Source of the DNA: Rhodonellum psychrophilum GCM71 = DSM 17998
GTDB taxonomy: Bacteria; Bacteroidota; Bacteroidia; Cytophagales; Cyclobacteriaceae
Direction of reading: 5' to 3'
DNA length: 64,000 bases
Assembly (NCBI RefSeq): GCF_000381545.1
Contig: NZ_KB906674.1
Span: 399,814 to 463,813 of the forward strand
Shown: positions 36,854-45,937 of the stretch, piece after piece
Layout of the letters: the number at the start of each line of letters is the position of its first letter
Position numbering within the stretch: position 1 is the stretch's first letter
Made by a program: the position numbers and the translations under genes
Notes under the pieces: generated by a model
Database searches by the model: none
What the model saw: the letters and a program-made list of their open reading frames with translations, nothing else
Told to the model about the DNA's origin: nothing

Positions 36854-37756
36854 ATGGAAGTAACCATTGATAAAAATTCAGGATATTGTTTTGGGGTGGA
36901 ATTCGCCATAAAAATGGCTGAGGATGAAATGGAAATGTCTGACAAACTTTATTGTTTGGGTGACATTGTCCACAATGACATGGAAGTCAAAAGGCTCAAT
37001 GAAAAAGGATTGGTGGTGATCGATAGGGAACAACTTCAGCAACTCAGAAATTGCAAGGTGTTGATCAGGGCCCATGGGGAACCGCCTGAAACCTACAGAA
37101 CTGCATTGGAGAATGACATTGAATTGATTGATGCCTCCTGTCCTGTCGTTTTGAAACTTCAAAACAGGGTAAAATATGCCTTTGATAAAATGGAAAGGGA
37201 GCAGGGTCAAATTGTCATTTATGGCAAAAAAGGACATGCTGAGGTAATAGGCTTGACAGGCCAGACCTTGGAAAAGGCCATCGTGGTGATGGAGGAAAAG
37301 GATTTGGAAAAAATCGATTACACCAAACCAGTCACTCTTTTTAGTCAGACCACCAAGAGTACTAAAGGTTTCTATGAATTGAAGGAGAAAATAGAAGCCA
37401 AAATAAAGGAAGCAAATGGCGAATTCAAGGAAATGGATTTCAATGCAAATGATTCCATTTGCAGGCAAGTATCCAATAGAGAACCGCAACTTTTGAATTT
37501 TTCCAAAGAGAACGATGTCATCATTTTCGTTTCCGGAAAGAAAAGTTCAAATGGAAAGGCCCTTTATCAGGTTTGCAAAACCGAAAATGAAAGGAGTTAT
37601 TTTGTGGAAAATGAAACAGAAATAGATGCCACTTGGTTTAAATTTGAGGATAAGGTCGGCATTTGCGGGGCAACATCCACTCCGATGTGGTTGATGGAAC
37701 AAGTGCAGCGCTTCCTCAATTCACTGCATGAAGATTTGGTTTTGACAAAAGGATAA
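36854..37756 (+). CDS. ispH: 4-hydroxy-3-methylbut-2-enyl diphosphate reductase
   Basis: Last step of the non-mevalonate isoprenoid pathway, using a 4Fe-4S cluster. The ATG at 36854 gives 300 residues starting MEVTIDKNSGYCFGVE; a longer frame from 36809 overlaps cmk and lacks family likeness. The three cluster Cys are in NSGYCFG, DASCPVV and GICGATSTP; NDSICRQVSNRE contributes the substrate-site region. Cotranscribed with cmk. Confidence 0.95.
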   Translation: MEVTIDKNSGYCFGVEFAIKMAEDEMEMSDKLYCLGDIVHNDMEVKRLNEKGLVVIDREQLQQLRNCKVLIRAHGEPPETYRTALENDIELIDASCPVVLKLQNRVKYAFDKMEREQGQIVIYGKKGHAEVIGLTGQTLEKAIVVMEEKDLEKIDYTKPVTLFSQTTKSTKGFYELKEKIEAKIKEANGEFKEMDFNANDSICRQVSNREPQLLNFSKENDVIIFVSGKKSSNGKALYQVCKTENERSYFVENETEIDATWFKFEDKVGICGATSTPMWLMEQVQRFLNSLHEDLVLTKG

Positions 37757-37843
37757 ACAGTCTTCTGTCCAAAATATTGGGTCATAAAACAAGAGGGCAA
37801 CAAATATTACCAGAATTATCTTCTAATAACTAATGTATTTTAT

Positions 37844-37851
37844 TAGATTTG
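37844..37851 (+). promoter_or_regulatory. -7 promoter box before nqr operon
   Basis: TAGATTTG, 37 bases before the nqrA ATG. Confidence 0.45.
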
Positions 37852-37888
37852 AGGCGTTTTCAAAGGACCATTCAGTTCAAAAATTAAT

Positions 37889-39253
37889 ATGTCAAAACTA
37901 GTTAAGCTCAAGAAGGGATTTGATATCAAGCTTGTAGGAAAAGCAGAAAAGAAGATCGTTGATTTCCTGCCTGTTCAAACTTTCGCGATTAAGCCCACCG
38001 ACTTTATTGGGATGCAAAGACCCAAAGTCGTTGTCAATGAAGGAGATATTGTAAAGGCCGGCGCACCGCTTTTGTTCGACAAGGCGATGGACCAAGTGCT
38101 TTATGTATCGCCAGTATCCGGTGAAATCGTTGAGATCAAGAGAGGTGAAAAAAGAAAATTGTTGGAGATCAAGATTTTGGCCGATAAGGAAATCAGCTTT
38201 GAATCTTTCCAAAAATATTCAGAGCAGGAGCTCAAATCGCTTTCCAAACAAGATGCACTGGCACAATTGACAAAAGGTGGAGTTTGGCCTCAATTTATCC
38301 AAAGACCCTTTGGTATTGTTGCCAATCCAAGTGATTCTCCAAAAGCCATATTTGTTTCTGGATTCGATACCCATCCATTGGCTCCCGATCTTTCCTTTAC
38401 CTTGAAAGGGATGGAAAGATTTTTTCAAGCTGGAATCGATGTTTTGAAAAAACTGACCACTGGAATTGTTCATTTAAATGTCAATGCCGACAGCGAAGGT
38501 TCTTCTGTTTTTTCCAAAATCCAAGGTGCCCAGATCAATAGTTTCTCGGGACCGCACCCAGCGGGGAATGTTGGCGTTCAAATCCACCATCTCAATCCTG
38601 TCAGCAAAGGCGAAATCGCTTGGACAATCAGTCCTTTTGGTGTTGTTCAAGTCGGTAAATTATTCTTGGAGGGGATCTATGATGCTTCTAAAATAATCGC
38701 AATTACGGGTTCTGAAGCCAAAATCACAGCATATACAAAAACGTATTTGGGAGCTTGTGTCGATAAATTTGTCGCTGGCAACCTCGTGAAAGAACATACC
38801 CGAGTTATTTCCGGAAATGTCTTGACGGGAGAAAAAATCAACAAGGATGGTTATTTGGGATATTACCATAACCAAATCACACTTATTCCTGAAGGGGACT
38901 ATTATGAGTTTTTGGGTTGGATGAAACCAACTGCCAGCAAACTCAGCTACCATAGGGCCTTGGGCCTTTTGTCGTTCCTGACTCCAAACAAAGAATTTGT
39001 ATTGGACAGTAATGTCAGAGGTGAGGAAAGAGCTTTTGTTCAAACAGGAGTTTTTGAAAGCGTTACCCCGATGGACATCCTTCCAGTTTATCTTCTCAAG
39101 GCAATTTTGGCTGAGGATTATGACGAAATGGAAGAATTGGGGATTTATGAGTTGGTTGAGGAGGATTTGGCCTTATGTGAATTCGTGGATGTTTCCAAAC
39201 ACCCGGTTCAGGAAATCCTAAGAAAAGGAATAGATTTAATTCAATATAGTTAA
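37889..39253 (+). CDS. nqrA: Na+-translocating NADH:quinone reductase subunit A
   Basis: First gene of the nqrABCDE operon. NqrA (454 residues) is the peripheral subunit of the sodium-pumping respiratory complex. It starts KLVKLKKGFDIKLVGKAEK and has the quinone-site related stretch GVVQVGKLFLEG and the YLGYYHNQITLIPEG segment. It is cytosolic, without membrane spans. nqrB begins four bases later. The complex moves Na+ out as NADH is oxidised, in keeping with a saline habitat. Confidence 0.96.
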   Translation: MSKLVKLKKGFDIKLVGKAEKKIVDFLPVQTFAIKPTDFIGMQRPKVVVNEGDIVKAGAPLLFDKAMDQVLYVSPVSGEIVEIKRGEKRKLLEIKILADKEISFESFQKYSEQELKSLSKQDALAQLTKGGVWPQFIQRPFGIVANPSDSPKAIFVSGFDTHPLAPDLSFTLKGMERFFQAGIDVLKKLTTGIVHLNVNADSEGSSVFSKIQGAQINSFSGPHPAGNVGVQIHHLNPVSKGEIAWTISPFGVVQVGKLFLEGIYDASKIIAITGSEAKITAYTKTYLGACVDKFVAGNLVKEHTRVISGNVLTGEKINKDGYLGYYHNQITLIPEGDYYEFLGWMKPTASKLSYHRALGLLSFLTPNKEFVLDSNVRGEERAFVQTGVFESVTPMDILPVYLLKAILAEDYDEMEELGIYELVEEDLALCEFVDVSKHPVQEILRKGIDLIQYS

Positions 39254-39257
39254 TCAT

Positions 39258-40472
39258 ATGAAGTTTCTAAGAGAACTGTTAGACAAACAGAAACCCCTTT
39301 TTCATAAAGGAGGGAAATTGGAAAACCTTTACTATTTGTTTGAAGCTGGGGAGACTTTTATGTTTTCACCAAATCACACCAATGGTATCAAAGGCGCACA
39401 AGTAAAGGATGCGATAGATTTAAAGAGAATGATGATCACCGTAGTAGTGGCCATGATTCCTTGTCTTCTTTTTGGCATGTACAATACAGGTCACCAGCAC
39501 TTTCTAGCCGTTGGGGAAACCGCCGGGTTGTGGGAAGACTTCGGTCCGAAAATGCTTTTGGGTCTTCAATTAGTGCTTCCAATCGTTATCGTGGCTTATG
39601 CTGCAGGTGGATTGGTAGAGGCAGCTTTTGCAGTGATCAGAAAACACCCCATCAATGAAGGCTTCCTGGTAACGGGAATGCTGATTCCTTTGGTGGTTCC
39701 CGCATCTTTGCCTTTATGGCAGGTAGCATTGGCCACCATTTTTGCGGTGGTGATTGCAAAGGAAGTTTTTGGAGGTACAGGAATGAATATCCTAAACGTC
39801 GCGATGACGGCAAGGGCTTTTCTTTATTTTGCTTATCCTGCCCAAATATCAGGAGATCAAGTTTGGACCTACCTAGGTGACAAAGCACCTGTAGACGGTT
39901 TTTCAGGAGCCACGGCCCTAGCCGTTGCCTACAATGCAGGAGTTGACGGAGAACAGGTCAGCACAGCTTTGGCTTCACACAACAGCGTTCTTGGAGACGG
40001 GTTGTTTAGTTTTGTCAATTTGTTTGTGGGTTGGATCCCAGGATCTATCGGCGAGACATCAACATTGATGGCTTTGATCGGTGCTGCGATTTTGATAGGT
40101 ACAGGAGTGGCAAGTTGGAAAATCATAGTAAGTGGTTTTGCAGGTGCATATTTGATGGGTCTCATCATGAATGCATTTGCCGTAAACGAATACATGGCCA
40201 TGGGTCCAGAGTACCATTTGGTAATGGGTGGCTTGGCTTTCGGTGTTGTCTTTATGGCAACTGATCCAGTTTCCGCCTCTCAAACCGAGACAGGAAAATG
40301 GATTTATGGATTGCTGATCGGTGTGCTTACCGTGATCATCAGGGTTACCAATCCAGCGTATCCAGAGGGAATCATGCTTGCCGTTCTGTTGATGAACGTC
40401 TTTGCCCCACTGATTGATTTTTATGTAGTGAAAGCAAACAAGAAAAGGAGGTTACAACGTGCAACAGTCTAA
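39258..40472 (+). CDS. nqrB: Na+-translocating NADH:quinone reductase subunit B
   Basis: Large membrane subunit (404 residues, about ten spans) that forms the Na+ path. FMN is covalently bound to Thr219 in DGFSGATALAV, the SGAT site of NqrB. The end overlaps the nqrC GTG start by 14 bases, so translation is probably coupled. Confidence 0.96.
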   Translation: MKFLRELLDKQKPLFHKGGKLENLYYLFEAGETFMFSPNHTNGIKGAQVKDAIDLKRMMITVVVAMIPCLLFGMYNTGHQHFLAVGETAGLWEDFGPKMLLGLQLVLPIVIVAYAAGGLVEAAFAVIRKHPINEGFLVTGMLIPLVVPASLPLWQVALATIFAVVIAKEVFGGTGMNILNVAMTARAFLYFAYPAQISGDQVWTYLGDKAPVDGFSGATALAVAYNAGVDGEQVSTALASHNSVLGDGLFSFVNLFVGWIPGSIGETSTLMALIGAAILIGTGVASWKIIVSGFAGAYLMGLIMNAFAVNEYMAMGPEYHLVMGGLAFGVVFMATDPVSASQTETGKWIYGLLIGVLTVIIRVTNPAYPEGIMLAVLLMNVFAPLIDFYVVKANKKRRLQRATV

Positions 40473-41235
40473 CGCTTATATCATCACATTCTCAATAATA
40501 CTCACAGTAGTATTGGGATTATTGCTATCGGGAACTTCTCAGGTCTTGGGACCTCTTCAGAAGAAAGCCGAAGATTTGGACAATAAGAAGCAAATCTTAG
40601 GTGCCGTTATGGATCCAAAGGAATTATCAGTCCTGAAACCAGAAGAAGTTCTCGCCTATTATGAAAACAGAATTTCCTCCATGGTTGTCGATATCCAAGG
40701 CAATGAAGTAGAGAAAGGTGCCGATGGAAATCCAATCGTCGCTGAAAAGGTCAACGTAAGCAAAAATTACAAATTGGCTCCTGAAAAAAGGCAATATCCG
40801 ATCTTTATCTATCATGCTGAGGGAAACCCTGAAGACATAGAAAACTACATCTTGCCAGTATATGGTGCAGGGCTTTGGGACGAAATTTGGGGCTACGTTG
40901 CACTTCAGACCAATCTGAATACCATTGAAGGGGTAACATTCTCCCACAAAGGAGAAACTCCCGGATTGGGAGCAAGAATTACCGCCTCCAATGTTCAGGA
41001 AAGATACCAGGGGAAGGAAATTTTTGACGAAGAAGGAAATCTACAATCTGTGGTCATGCAAAAAGGTGAAGGAAAGGACTACTCCGGAGACAAGCATAAA
41101 GTGGATGGATTGTCTGGAGCCACGATCACCGCAAATGGCGTCAACAACATGTTGAAAAACTACATCGGACATTACAAGCCTTTTCTAGAAAAGCAAAAAT
41201 CCGGTAGTGCTTCAGAAGTAGCGGTATTAAATTGA
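40459..41235 (+). CDS. nqrC: Na+-translocating NADH:quinone reductase subunit C
   Basis: A 258-residue subunit with one N-terminal span (residues about 7-30) and a periplasmic FMN domain. The covalent FMN Thr is Thr222 in DGLSGATITANG. It begins at GTG (40459) within the end of nqrB; this start gives the normal QQSNAYIITF beginning. nqrD follows after 25 bases. Confidence 0.95.
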   Translation: MQQSNAYIITFSIILTVVLGLLLSGTSQVLGPLQKKAEDLDNKKQILGAVMDPKELSVLKPEEVLAYYENRISSMVVDIQGNEVEKGADGNPIVAEKVNVSKNYKLAPEKRQYPIFIYHAEGNPEDIENYILPVYGAGLWDEIWGYVALQTNLNTIEGVTFSHKGETPGLGARITASNVQERYQGKEIFDEEGNLQSVVMQKGEGKDYSGDKHKVDGLSGATITANGVNNMLKNYIGHYKPFLEKQKSGSASEVAVLN

Positions 41236-41260
41236 ATTTGAACGTTTCAAGCCAAAAATA

Positions 41261-41944
41261 ATGAGTACAGAAACAGCACAAGTGACAACAGTGAAAAAGC
41301 CTGCTGAGGAGCTTTTGTCCAAAAGAAGAAAAAAATTAATCACCGATCCTTTGATCGACAGCAATCCAATTACCATCCAGGTATTGGGTATTTGTTCGGC
41401 TTTGGCAGTGACCACGCAGATGCAGCCAACCTTGGTGATGGCCATTTCGGTTATTTTTGTAATCGTCATGTCCAATTTAACGATATCCCTTTTGAGAAAT
41501 ACCATTCCTGGAAGGGTAAGGATCATTGTTCAATTGGCTGTAGTTGCCACCCTTGTGACGCTTGTAAACGAAGTGTTGAAAGCTTTTGCTTATGACATGT
41601 ACAAGGAATTGTCCGTATTCGTTGGGTTGATCATTACCAATTGTATAGTAATGGGTCGTCTTGAAGCGTTTGCTTTGGGGAACAAACCATACGATTCTGT
41701 CTTGGATGGTTTCGGTAGTGCATTGGGTTATTCTTGGATCATCCTTGCAGTAGCATTCTTTAGGGAGCTATTGGGATCAGGGTCGGTATTCGGTGTGGCG
41801 ATATATGAGCCGATTTCTAACCTTTTCGGAGAAGATTTCAGCTTGGCCACCAATGGCCTGATGGTTTCACCTGTAGGTGCCTTCATCATTCTGGGATTGA
41901 TCATTTGGGTACAACGTACCAAAACTGGATATGTAGAACATTAA
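41261..41944 (+). CDS. nqrD: Na+-translocating NADH:quinone reductase subunit D
   Basis: A 227-residue membrane subunit, pseudo-symmetric partner of NqrE. It has six spans and an iron-site Cys near the membrane centre (ITNCIVMGR). The N-terminus is longer than usual (TETAQVTTVKKPAEELLSK), as in Bacteroidota. nqrE starts 14 bases later. Confidence 0.95.
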   Translation: MSTETAQVTTVKKPAEELLSKRRKKLITDPLIDSNPITIQVLGICSALAVTTQMQPTLVMAISVIFVIVMSNLTISLLRNTIPGRVRIIVQLAVVATLVTLVNEVLKAFAYDMYKELSVFVGLIITNCIVMGRLEAFALGNKPYDSVLDGFGSALGYSWIILAVAFFRELLGSGSVFGVAIYEPISNLFGEDFSLATNGLMVSPVGAFIILGLIIWVQRTKTGYVEH

Positions 41945-41958
41945 TAAAGCACTGAGAC

Positions 41959-42570
41959 ATGGAATTAATTAGCTTGGGAATAAGATCGATATTTATCGAT
42001 AACATGGTTTTCGCTTACTTTCTTGGGATGTGTTCCTTTTTGGCCGTATCCAAAAAAGTAAGTACAGCAATAGGATTGGGCGCTGCGGTTGTCTTTGTAC
42101 TGACCGTCACCGTACCTGTCAATTGGTTGTTAAATGAATTTGTATTGAAAGAAGGTGCTTTGTCATTTTTGGGAGAGACTTTTGCCACAATTGACCTTAC
42201 CTTTTTAAGGTTTATCATGTTTATTGCGATCATTGCAGCGATGGTACAGTTGGTGGAGATGGTAGTGGAAAAATTTGCTCCTGCTCTTTACGGAGCATTG
42301 GGTATTTTCCTTCCTTTGATCGCCGTTAACTGTGCGATTTTGGGTGGATCACTTTTCATGGCACAAAGAGACTATACCTTGGCTGAGTCCGTAGTGTATG
42401 GATTTGGATCTGGAACAGGCTTCTTGTTGGCGATGGTAGCATTGGCAGCGATCAGGGAAAAACTGAAATATTCAAACGTGCCCAATGGACTAAAGGGACT
42501 TGGTATCACCATGCTCTTGACAGGCTTGATGGGGATTGCATTCATGTCCTTTATGGGAATTGATTTGTAA
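41959..42570 (+). CDS. nqrE: Na+-translocating NADH:quinone reductase subunit E
   Basis: A 203-residue membrane subunit homologous to NqrD, with six spans and paired Cys ([10 protein letters not shown] and AVNCAILGG). These are thought to hold an iron centre with NqrD. A terminator follows at once, and no nqrF gene is found in the next 21 kb, although the NADH-oxidising F subunit usually completes this operon. Confidence 0.96.
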   Translation: MELISLGIRSIFIDNMVFAYFLGMCSFLAVSKKVSTAIGLGAAVVFVLTVTVPVNWLLNEFVLKEGALSFLGETFATIDLTFLRFIMFIAIIAAMVQLVEMVVEKFAPALYGALGIFLPLIAVNCAILGGSLFMAQRDYTLAESVVYGFGSGTGFLLAMVALAAIREKLKYSNVPNGLKGLGITMLLTGLMGIAFMSFMGIDL

Positions 42571-42592
42571 GATTACCTCTTAAATGGTTTTA

Positions 42593-42632
42593 AAAAAGCC
42601 CTTGGGATTGATTTCCCAAGGGCTTTTTCTAT
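42593..42632 (+). terminator. terminator of nqr operon
   Basis: AAAGCCCTTGGGA / TCCCAAGGGCTTT stem with a T-run, 22 bases after the nqrE stop. Confidence 0.9.
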
Positions 42633-42787
42633 TTAGGTGAAAGATTGTCTAATAATGAAGCGAATAAATTTTGATGACAACATATATAATTGTGTATGTT
42701 TAACTTAATATATCTTTTTATGAAAGAATGTATGTCAGTATCAATTTTCATTATTTTTTTAAATCTATAACTTAACCTTCCACTGCA

Positions 42788-43879
42788 ATGAAACATTTAA
42801 ATCTGATCTTGTTTGGTTTCTTGGTTCTGCTCAGTTGTAATCAGTCAAATCAAGGTCCGTATTCTGACCTTGATTTGAAAACCATTCAGGTCAATAATGA
42901 AAATGATATTTTGCCTGAGGGGACCCTCAGTCTTGAATCAACTGTGCCGCTTGAATTTTGTGAGGATTGTATCGTAGGCATGGTTGATAAGATTTTAGTG
43001 GATGATAGTGGCTACTATGTGCTAGATAAAACAATAACCAAATCGATCACCAAGTTTGGCAAGGAGGGTCAATTTATTTTCAGAATAGAATCACAAGGAG
43101 ATGGTTTGGGGAAATATATTTTGCCATTTGATTTTGAATTGGATATAGAAAAAGATGCGATTGCCATTCTGGATGTAAATCAGCGTAAGGTTTTATTCTT
43201 TCAATCGAGTAATGGTGAATTTATAAATGAGAGCCGTTATGGAGAGTTTCAGGCCATGCGATTTTCTCATGTTGGGGGAGATCAATATGCATTTCATTTG
43301 GATGGAAGGGAATTTGGAGAAGGAAAACATGATTTGGGAATCATTGCAGACATTCATAAAAAGGAAATTTTAAACGCGGGTGTATTTGATTTTGGGAATA
43401 CGGATTATATGGCCGTAGACCAAGAATTTACAAGAGGGAGCTTGGGTGTGCTATTTGCCAAATCCATGAATGACACCGTATATCAGGTTACCGAAAAAGG
43501 CTATCAACCCAAGTTTGTTTTTGATTTTGGGAATAGGAAAATAACCGATGATATCAGAAATGCAGACGTGATGGAGGCGAGGCAAAAAATAATGACTACT
43601 TCGCCATTTTTTCATTGGGGAAGAGTATTTGAGAATCGGGAATGGGTATTTTTTCTTTGGTCTGGCGACAATGGCGAGCGTCGGCTCTCTGCCTTTAACC
43701 AAAAGGAAAACAAAAATTATGGCATTGAATCGGAGGAGTTGAGTGCGAAAAATCTATTCCATGTTGATGAAAACAGGGTTTATGCTTTTTTAAACCCGGA
43801 GGAATATTCAGAGAAGAGTTTGGTGGATAATCCAGATAAGGATCGTAATCCGACAATATTGATTTTTTCCTTGAATTAA
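42788..43879 (+). CDS. 6-bladed beta-propeller lipoprotein
   Basis: A 363-residue predicted lipoprotein (signal ending in LVLLSC, Cys17). Propeller-like blades are seen in ILVDDSGYYVLDKTITKSITKFGKEGQFIFRI and AILDVNQRKVLFFQSSNGEF, split here by a gap of other sequence. It is distantly related to the gene at 31916. An acidic Cys pair (EFCEDCIVG) follows the start of the mature part. The role is unknown. Confidence 0.72.
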   Translation: MKHLNLILFGFLVLLSCNQSNQGPYSDLDLKTIQVNNENDILPEGTLSLESTVPLEFCEDCIVGMVDKILVDDSGYYVLDKTITKSITKFGKEGQFIFRIESQGDGLGKYILPFDFELDIEKDAIAILDVNQRKVLFFQSSNGEFINESRYGEFQAMRFSHVGGDQYAFHLDGREFGEGKHDLGIIADIHKKEILNAGVFDFGNTDYMAVDQEFTRGSLGVLFAKSMNDTVYQVTEKGYQPKFVFDFGNRKITDDIRNADVMEARQKIMTTSPFFHWGRVFENREWVFFLWSGDNGERRLSAFNQKENKNYGIESEELSAKNLFHVDENRVYAFLNPEEYSEKSLVDNPDKDRNPTILIFSLN

Positions 43880-43898
43880 CATTTTCCTGTTTGAATGT

Positions 43899-43941
43899 AA
43901 CCCGGGGGATCTTTGAATTTTCAATGATCTCCCAGGTTTTG
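43899..43941 (+). terminator. terminator after the 42788-43879 gene
   Basis: AACCCGGGGGATC / GATCTCCCAGGTT stem with one mismatch and one G-T pair, followed by TTTTG. Confidence 0.7.
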
Positions 43942-44174
43942 TTCCTAGCCTTTGTTTAGCCTTTTCCTTTTTTTTCATCCCAAGACTTATAATCAGGTAA
44001 TTGAAAAGCAATACTACCTGTGATCTTTTTGGATGATTCTCCTATGGATTTACTATTCAATTTTTAATTTGGTTTATTTTTCTAGAGTATCCTTGGCAGT
44101 CAATTTAATTTTTTTCATTTATTTCGAACATCCTTTTGTAATTTAAGGGCTCCAATCATCCAGTCTTCCCTGTT

Positions 44175-44738
44175 ATGTCATTTACTTCCAAAAGATTTAT
44201 CACCTACTTCTTTCGCGGATTGCTCTTTGTGGTCCCCTTGGCTTTGACTATTTATGTCATTGTATTGATTATTAATTTTTTGGATGGGATTTTACCCATT
44301 CCCGTGCCTGGATTGGGGATTCTGATCATGCTCATGTTTATTACCTTTGTTGGCTATCTGGCGGGGCTTTTTATCACCAAGCCATTGTTTGATATTTTCG
44401 AACGGTGGGTTTTTAAAATTCCACTGATCAATATCCTTTATACGAGTATCAAAGACCTGATGTCGGCTTTTGTGGGCGATAAGAAAAAATTCAACATCCC
44501 CGTGATCGTAAAACTTTCCGAGGGGATGTCCCGGTTGGGATTCATTACCCAAGACAATCTCCTGGTGCTTGAAGAAGAGGAGTTGGTCGCCATTTATTTT
44601 CCCCACAGTTACAACTTCAGTGGCAATCTCTATCTGGTTCCTCAAAAAAACGTGAGGGTCCTGAACAATGTAAAAAGTGCGGACATCATGAAGTTCATTG
44701 TTTCAGGCGGGGTTTCGCATATTAATAAATTGAGCTAA
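44175..44738 (+). CDS. DUF502 family membrane protein
   Basis: A 187-residue protein with two N-terminal membrane spans (about 10-35 and 45-68) and a C-terminal soluble domain, as in the DUF502 family: FFRGLLFVVPLALTIYV, LLINILYTSIKDL-like segment PLINILYTSIKDL, and a beta-rich tail with VAIYFPHSYNFSGNLYLVP. The function is not established. It stands alone between unrelated genes. Confidence 0.85.
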   Translation: MSFTSKRFITYFFRGLLFVVPLALTIYVIVLIINFLDGILPIPVPGLGILIMLMFITFVGYLAGLFITKPLFDIFERWVFKIPLINILYTSIKDLMSAFVGDKKKFNIPVIVKLSEGMSRLGFITQDNLLVLEEEELVAIYFPHSYNFSGNLYLVPQKNVRVLNNVKSADIMKFIVSGGVSHINKLS

Positions 44739-44838
44739 ACGGGTATAAAAATCCCGAATTTTATGAATTCAATTATTTTGTCCCGAACTTGAAATTCAAA
44801 CAACTCAATTTTGTACCCCAAAAAAACCTATAAACACC

Positions 44839-45465
44839 ATGAACAAATTACTCTTGATTCTCACCCTTTGCTTTTTAACCTTTCACGCCACCGCACAAGG
44901 GGATTGGATTTCTCTTTTTGACGGGAAAAGTCTCGATGGCTGGAAAATTTCCGAAAATCCAGCTTCTTTTTCGATTGAAGAGGGTGTACTCAAGGTGGAT
45001 GGCAAGCGTGCCCACCTCTTCTACGATGGTCCGATTGGCAACCATGATTTCAAGAACTTTGAATTCAAGGCTGAGGTGAAGACAAAACCTGGTGCAAATT
45101 CAGGTATATTCATTCATACTCAATTCCAGGAAGAGGGTTGGCCGTCCGTAGGCTATGAAATTCAGGTAAACCAAACGCATAGCGACTGGAGGAAAACAGG
45201 AAGTCTATATTCCGTGAATGATGTAAAGGAAGTGTTCGTCAAAGACAACGAATGGTACACCCAGCACATCATCGTCAAGGGCGACAAAATCACGGTGAAG
45301 ATCAATGACAAAGTTGTGATGGAATATGTCGAATCTGAGGACAAGGAAAGAGATCCTGCCAAAATCGGAACTCAAAAGCTGAGCAGCGGAACCATCGCGC
45401 TTCAGGCACATGATCCGAAAAGCGTCATTTATTACAAAAACATTCAGGTAAAATTATTGCCTTAA
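44839..45465 (+). CDS. secreted DUF1080 (3-keto-disaccharide hydrolase-like) domain protein
   Basis: A 208-residue exported protein: signal peptide (cleavage near ATAQ), then one concanavalin-like DUF1080 domain starting GDWISLFDGKSLDGWK and including GANSGIFIHTQFQEEGWPSVGYEIQ. The family includes 3-keto-glycoside hydrolases, but many members are of unknown activity. No sugar-use genes are adjacent. A two-way terminator lies downstream. Confidence 0.88.
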   Translation: MNKLLLILTLCFLTFHATAQGDWISLFDGKSLDGWKISENPASFSIEEGVLKVDGKRAHLFYDGPIGNHDFKNFEFKAEVKTKPGANSGIFIHTQFQEEGWPSVGYEIQVNQTHSDWRKTGSLYSVNDVKEVFVKDNEWYTQHIIVKGDKITVKINDKVVMEYVESEDKERDPAKIGTQKLSSGTIALQAHDPKSVIYYKNIQVKLLP

Positions 45466-45532
45466 GGAATTTATGTTTTAATAATCTTTTGGTTTTTTGG
45501 ATCAGGTCAGGATTATCTTAAAAACACCAATT

Positions 45533-45582
45533 AAAAATCCCTTAAAAGACACTCAATTGAAGGTGCCTTTTAAGGGATTTTT
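45533..45582. terminator. two-way terminator after the DUF1080 gene
   Basis: AAAAATCCCTTAAAAGACAC / GTGCCTTTTAAGGGATTTTT, one mismatch, short loop. Confidence 0.85.
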
Positions 45583-45667
45583 CAAGAAATTTCATTTTTT
45601 TACCTGAGTTTACCTCATGAAAGATCAGCCATTGATCCTTGAGGCAAAATTTAGAGTGACCGGAAAA

Positions 45668-45802
45668 TCAATTCTTTGTTTTAGTGATTGCCCTATAAAT
45701 TTTCCAAATTCCAAAAAGCACTATTAAAATGAGGCCAAGATTGATGGCTTGCCAAAGCAGAATATTGTGTCCGGTTATGTTGAAGTCGTTGACCAAAATC
45801 AT
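45668..45802 (-). CDS. small single-span membrane protein
   Basis: Too short for usual gene lists. ATG at 45802, TGA at 45668, 44 residues: MILVNDFNITGHN, then ILLWQAINLGLILIVLFG as a membrane span, then the basic tail IWKIYRAITKTKN. The positive-inside tail and stop-free hydrophobic core make it look like a real protein. It is on the same strand as selD, 135 bases downstream of its stop. The function is unknown. Confidence 0.5.
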   Translation of the reverse strand: MILVNDFNITGHNILLWQAINLGLILIVLFGIWKIYRAITKTKN

Positions 45803-45937
45803 AGCTATCGATTTAAATTGAAAGTTTCATTAGGGTTGAATTGAAGAGTAAGATACTTGTCCCGCACTAAGATGCGCTTCAAATTTTTATTTACTCTATT
45901 TTTTTTAGAACCCATTTGAACCCACCATTTGTGGCTT

